Shown: positions 21,969 to 23,586 of the stretch, one piece after another
How the letters are laid out: each line of letters starts with the position of its first letter
How positions within the stretch are numbered: position 1 is the stretch's first letter
NCBI GenBank assembly: GCA_023418055.1
Contig: JAEZDP010000420.1
Span: 1-23,586, forward strand
Source of the DNA: Acidobacteriota bacterium
GTDB taxonomy: Bacteria > Acidobacteriota > Vicinamibacteria > Vicinamibacterales > Vicinamibacteraceae
Length of the DNA: 23,586 bases
Reading direction: 5' to 3'
Program-made: the position numbers and the translations under genes
The notes under the pieces: model-generated
Told to the model about the DNA's origin: nothing
Database searches by the model: none
The model's input: the letters and a program-made list of their open reading frames with translations, nothing else

Positions 21969-23510
21969 TCAGAACACGTCGGCAACCCCGCGAGCCACGC
22001 GGGTGAAGAATCGGCCAGTGGCGCGGCCGCTCTGGGCGACCCCGTCTCCCACCGCGGCCCCGGCATCGGCGACGGCCAGGCCGACGTCTCGGAACGGTGC
22101 GCCCGCATGACGGCCCCGGGGCGCCGAGGGCGATGACGCGGCCTCGGCAACCTGCGAGGGCGAAGGTGTCCGGGCAGGGGACTCTGGCACCGGAGCCGTA
22201 AGTGACAGGTGTCGTGATGGAGGCAGGCTGGTGGCGTCCAGGGCGGCCAGCTGTCGTGTCGGACGCGTCGGTGCCGGCGGCGTGTGCGGCTCGGCGGCAG
22301 CGTTCACTGACGCGATGTCCCGTGCAGGCGCCACGGTGCCGGGCAGGAGCGCGGCGTCGGGCTGGCGTGGGCGTGGTGTCGATGGCCGATCGGGCCGCCG
22401 CTGCGCGGCCGCAGGCACTGGCACGACGAGGGGGGCGGCAACGTATGAGTGTCGCTGCTGTTCGCCCGACGACGCTGGGAGCGACGCGACCGCACGCGCT
22501 TCGGGACGGCTGGGCCCCTGCGTTCGCGAGCGCTCGAGGTGTGCCGACTGCGGAGCGACGTCGGGGACGAGGCACGCGACCACGCCGACGGCAACAGGCA
22601 CCGCCATGCGGACCGGCCATCGCGTCCGCAGGTCACGCCGGCGCCGGTTGTCGAGCAGCCGCGTGATGCGCCCCGCGAGCGCGGCATGTCCGCCGGTGAC
22701 GTGCACGGCGAGCTGCTCGGGAAGGCGCGTGCCGGCGCCGAGCGCCAGCAGACAGTCGGCATAGCCCTCGCGGGTGGTGCCGAGACGCACGACCCAGTCG
22801 TCGCAGGCGGCTTCGCGCTCGACGCTCAGCTCGCGGGAGATCCACCAGACGGCGGGGTGCAACGCGCAGACCGCCGCGAGGGCATGCTGCACGAACTGGC
22901 CGATGTCGTCGCGACGCTCCACGTGGGCCTGCTCGTGCACCAGCACGGCGTCGAGCACGGGCGTCGGCAACAGCAGCGCGGCCGGAGGCAGCGCGATGAC
23001 GGGGCGTGCGCGTCCCGCACGTGTCAGGCCCAGCACGCAGGGCGACGGTACGTCCGGCGACACCAGTACGTCGGCGCGATCACCGGTGGGACGCAGGGAC
23101 GTCCAGATCGGCAGGTGTGCGAGCGCGGACGGAGGCAGCGGACGGCAGCGTGCGCGCCAGCGGCGCAGGGTCACGAGTCCGGCGCCGAGACGTCCCAGGC
23201 GTATCGTCGCGACGAGCGCCCAGATGATCAGCAGGAGCGACGTGGCGGAAGCCAGCCAGGCGTCGCCCAGGTGTGGCAGAGAGTCAGCAGGGAACGCAGG
23301 CAGGGTGGCACGCGGCAGGTCTGACCCCAGGACGACGAATGGCAGGTCTGACCCCAGGATCGCGGACCGCAGGTCTGACCCCAGGAGCACGGCCAGCAGC
23401 GTGCACCACCACACCAGGCTCCGGGTGCTCGCGCTCGGCGTCGCCCATACCCGCAGCACGCTGGCCACGATGGCGGTCACGGCGAGACCTTCCAACATCC
23501 AGCGCCACAC
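21969..23510 (-). CDS. M56-family (BlaR1-like) membrane metallopeptidase
   Basis: A 513-residue integral membrane protease-like protein. Hydrophobic segments lie at about 6-22, 32-44, 86-104 and 301-315. The M56 zinc site is HEQAH (192-196, Glu193 catalytic) with a third ligand from EREAACDD (231-238), followed by the usual LLALG and GRITRLLDNRRRR region. Past residue 320 the sequence is Pro/Ala/Ser-rich and ends with VGDGVAQSGRATGRFFTRVARG; there is no penicillin-binding sensor as in BlaR1. In BlaR1 systems the M56 domain relays a surface signal by triggering loss of a BlaI repressor. No blaI is visible, but the window ends here. The start is uncertain: GTG 23510 lacks a Shine-Dalgarno at normal spacing, while AGGGGG lies some 20 bases upstream. 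A 27-bp repeat expands residues 44-70. Confidence 0.85.
   Translation of the reverse strand: MWRWMLEGLAVTAIVASVLRVWATPSASTRSLVWWCTLLAVLLGSDLRSAILGSDLPFVVLGSDLPRATLPAFPADSLPHLGDAWLASATSLLLIIWALVATIRLGRLGAGLVTLRRWRARCRPLPPSALAHLPIWTSLRPTGDRADVLVSPDVPSPCVLGLTRAGRARPVIALPPAALLLPTPVLDAVLVHEQAHVERRDDIGQFVQHALAAVCALHPAVWWISRELSVEREAACDDWVVRLGTTREGYADCLLALGAGTRLPEQLAVHVTGGHAALAGRITRLLDNRRRRDLRTRWPVRMAVPVAVGVVACLVPDVAPQSAHLERSRTQGPSRPEARAVASLPASSGEQQRHSYVAAPLVVPVPAAAQRRPDRPSTPRPRQPDAALLPGTVAPARDIASVNAAAEPHTPPAPTRPTRQLAALDATSLPPSRHLSLTAPVPESPARTPSPSQVAEAASSPSAPRGRHAGAPFRDVGLAVADAGAAVGDGVAQSGRATGRFFTRVARGVADVF
23315..23386. repeat. In-frame tandem repeat, 27-bp period, three copies
   Basis: The 18-mer GCAGGTCTGACCCCAGGA occurs exactly at 23315, 23342 and 23369, separated by variable 9-bp spacers, giving a period of 27 bp. 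Within the M56 gene it encodes three copies of LGSDL plus four variable residues. The core GGTCTGACC is palindromic about one base. Confidence 0.93.
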
Positions 23511-23555
23511 CCACGATGTGTCGATGACCGGCCCCCTTCGGCTTGCGTGTGGCCG

Positions 23556-23584
23556 ACGCTACCAACTGCGGCGGGCAGTGTCAA
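23556..23584 (-). promoter_or_regulatory. sigma70-like promoter for the M56-radical SAM unit (TTGACA-17-TAGCGT)
   Basis: Reading leftward, a perfect -35 TTGACA (23579-23584) is followed after exactly 17 bases by TAGCGT (23556-23561), a four-of-six -10. Transcription would start near 23549, leaving about 40 bases before the GTG at 23510. This is the best sigma70 match in the window. It suggests the M56 gene heads its own transcript and is not inside a blaI-M56 operon. Confidence 0.65.
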
Positions 23585-23586
23585 CG

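Noticed and set aside
21952..22620. Upstream in-frame extension of the radical SAM gene
   Set aside because: It lies within the M56 gene on the same strand in another frame and is Arg/Ala-rich without family similarity. The B12-binding-like domain begins just after 21951.
1..23586. tRNA, rRNA, CRISPR array, insertion sequence or phage genes
   Set aside because: No tRNA arms, rRNA blocks, spaced direct repeats with unique spacers, transposase motifs or phage structural genes were seen. The heptamer tracts have no spacers and are not CRISPR.

Overview
The window is high-GC, gene-dense bacterial chromosome. Several traits together suggest Acidobacteriota, probably class Vicinamibacteria (Luteitalea-like): a TonB-dependent receptor with an N-terminal carboxypeptidase-regulatory domain, a secreted protein built only from such domains, a PEP-CTERM protein, many secreted hydrolases, and heptamer tandem repeats between genes. 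That assignment is inference; the window has no rRNA or other phylogenetic marker. I see no phage, integron, IS or CRISPR content.

Layout, left to right. (1) 1-1881: the first 21 codons of a leftward sodium:neurotransmitter-type symporter, an octamer repeat tract, then two rightward exported hydrolases (SGNH-type lipoprotein, alpha/beta-hydrolase esterase). (2) 1891-7172: a leftward gene with the unusual order ClpB-type AAA+ domain then response-regulator receiver domain, divergent from a rightward cluster. That cluster has a subtilisin-family (S8) protease gene broken by one missing base, a small protein that is a stand-alone paralog of the protease's own N-terminal region, and a large exported protein made of carboxypeptidase-regulatory repeats. 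(3) 7305-10860: an exported protein with two FxLYD-like repeats, an antisense degraded 3' fragment of a fluoride-channel gene (crcB/fluC), an exported S41 PDZ protease, and a leftward nucleoside-hydrolase-family lipoprotein. (4) 10897-13894: a complete copper-homeostasis operon, copZ-copA-csoR, with a perfect CsoR-type palindrome in the promoter. (5) 14141-16620: a lysine/alanine-rich histone-like protein, then a leftward marR and old-yellow-enzyme pair. (6) 16737-23510: a PEP-CTERM protein divergent from a TonB-dependent receptor, then a leftward two-gene unit of a BlaR1-like M56 metallopeptidase and a B12-binding-type radical SAM enzyme, with a good sigma70-like promoter at the right edge.

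How the genes work together. The copper operon is the clearest unit: chaperone, Cu(I)-exporting ATPase and repressor, with the operator placed for autoregulation. The MarR regulator and the ene-reductase look like an electrophile or xenobiotic response pair. The S8 protease and its stand-alone propeptide-like neighbour suggest a protease with a separate inhibitor or folding helper. The M56 and radical SAM genes are 17 bases apart and probably co-transcribed.

Most worth following up: the AAA+-receiver fusion, the protease plus free propeptide paralog, heptamer repeats that abut -10-like boxes, and a 27-bp in-frame repeat expansion in the membrane part of the M56 protein. Three single-base indels against family expectation (one in the protease gene, two in the crcB fragment) could be real decay or sequencing error and should be checked on reads.
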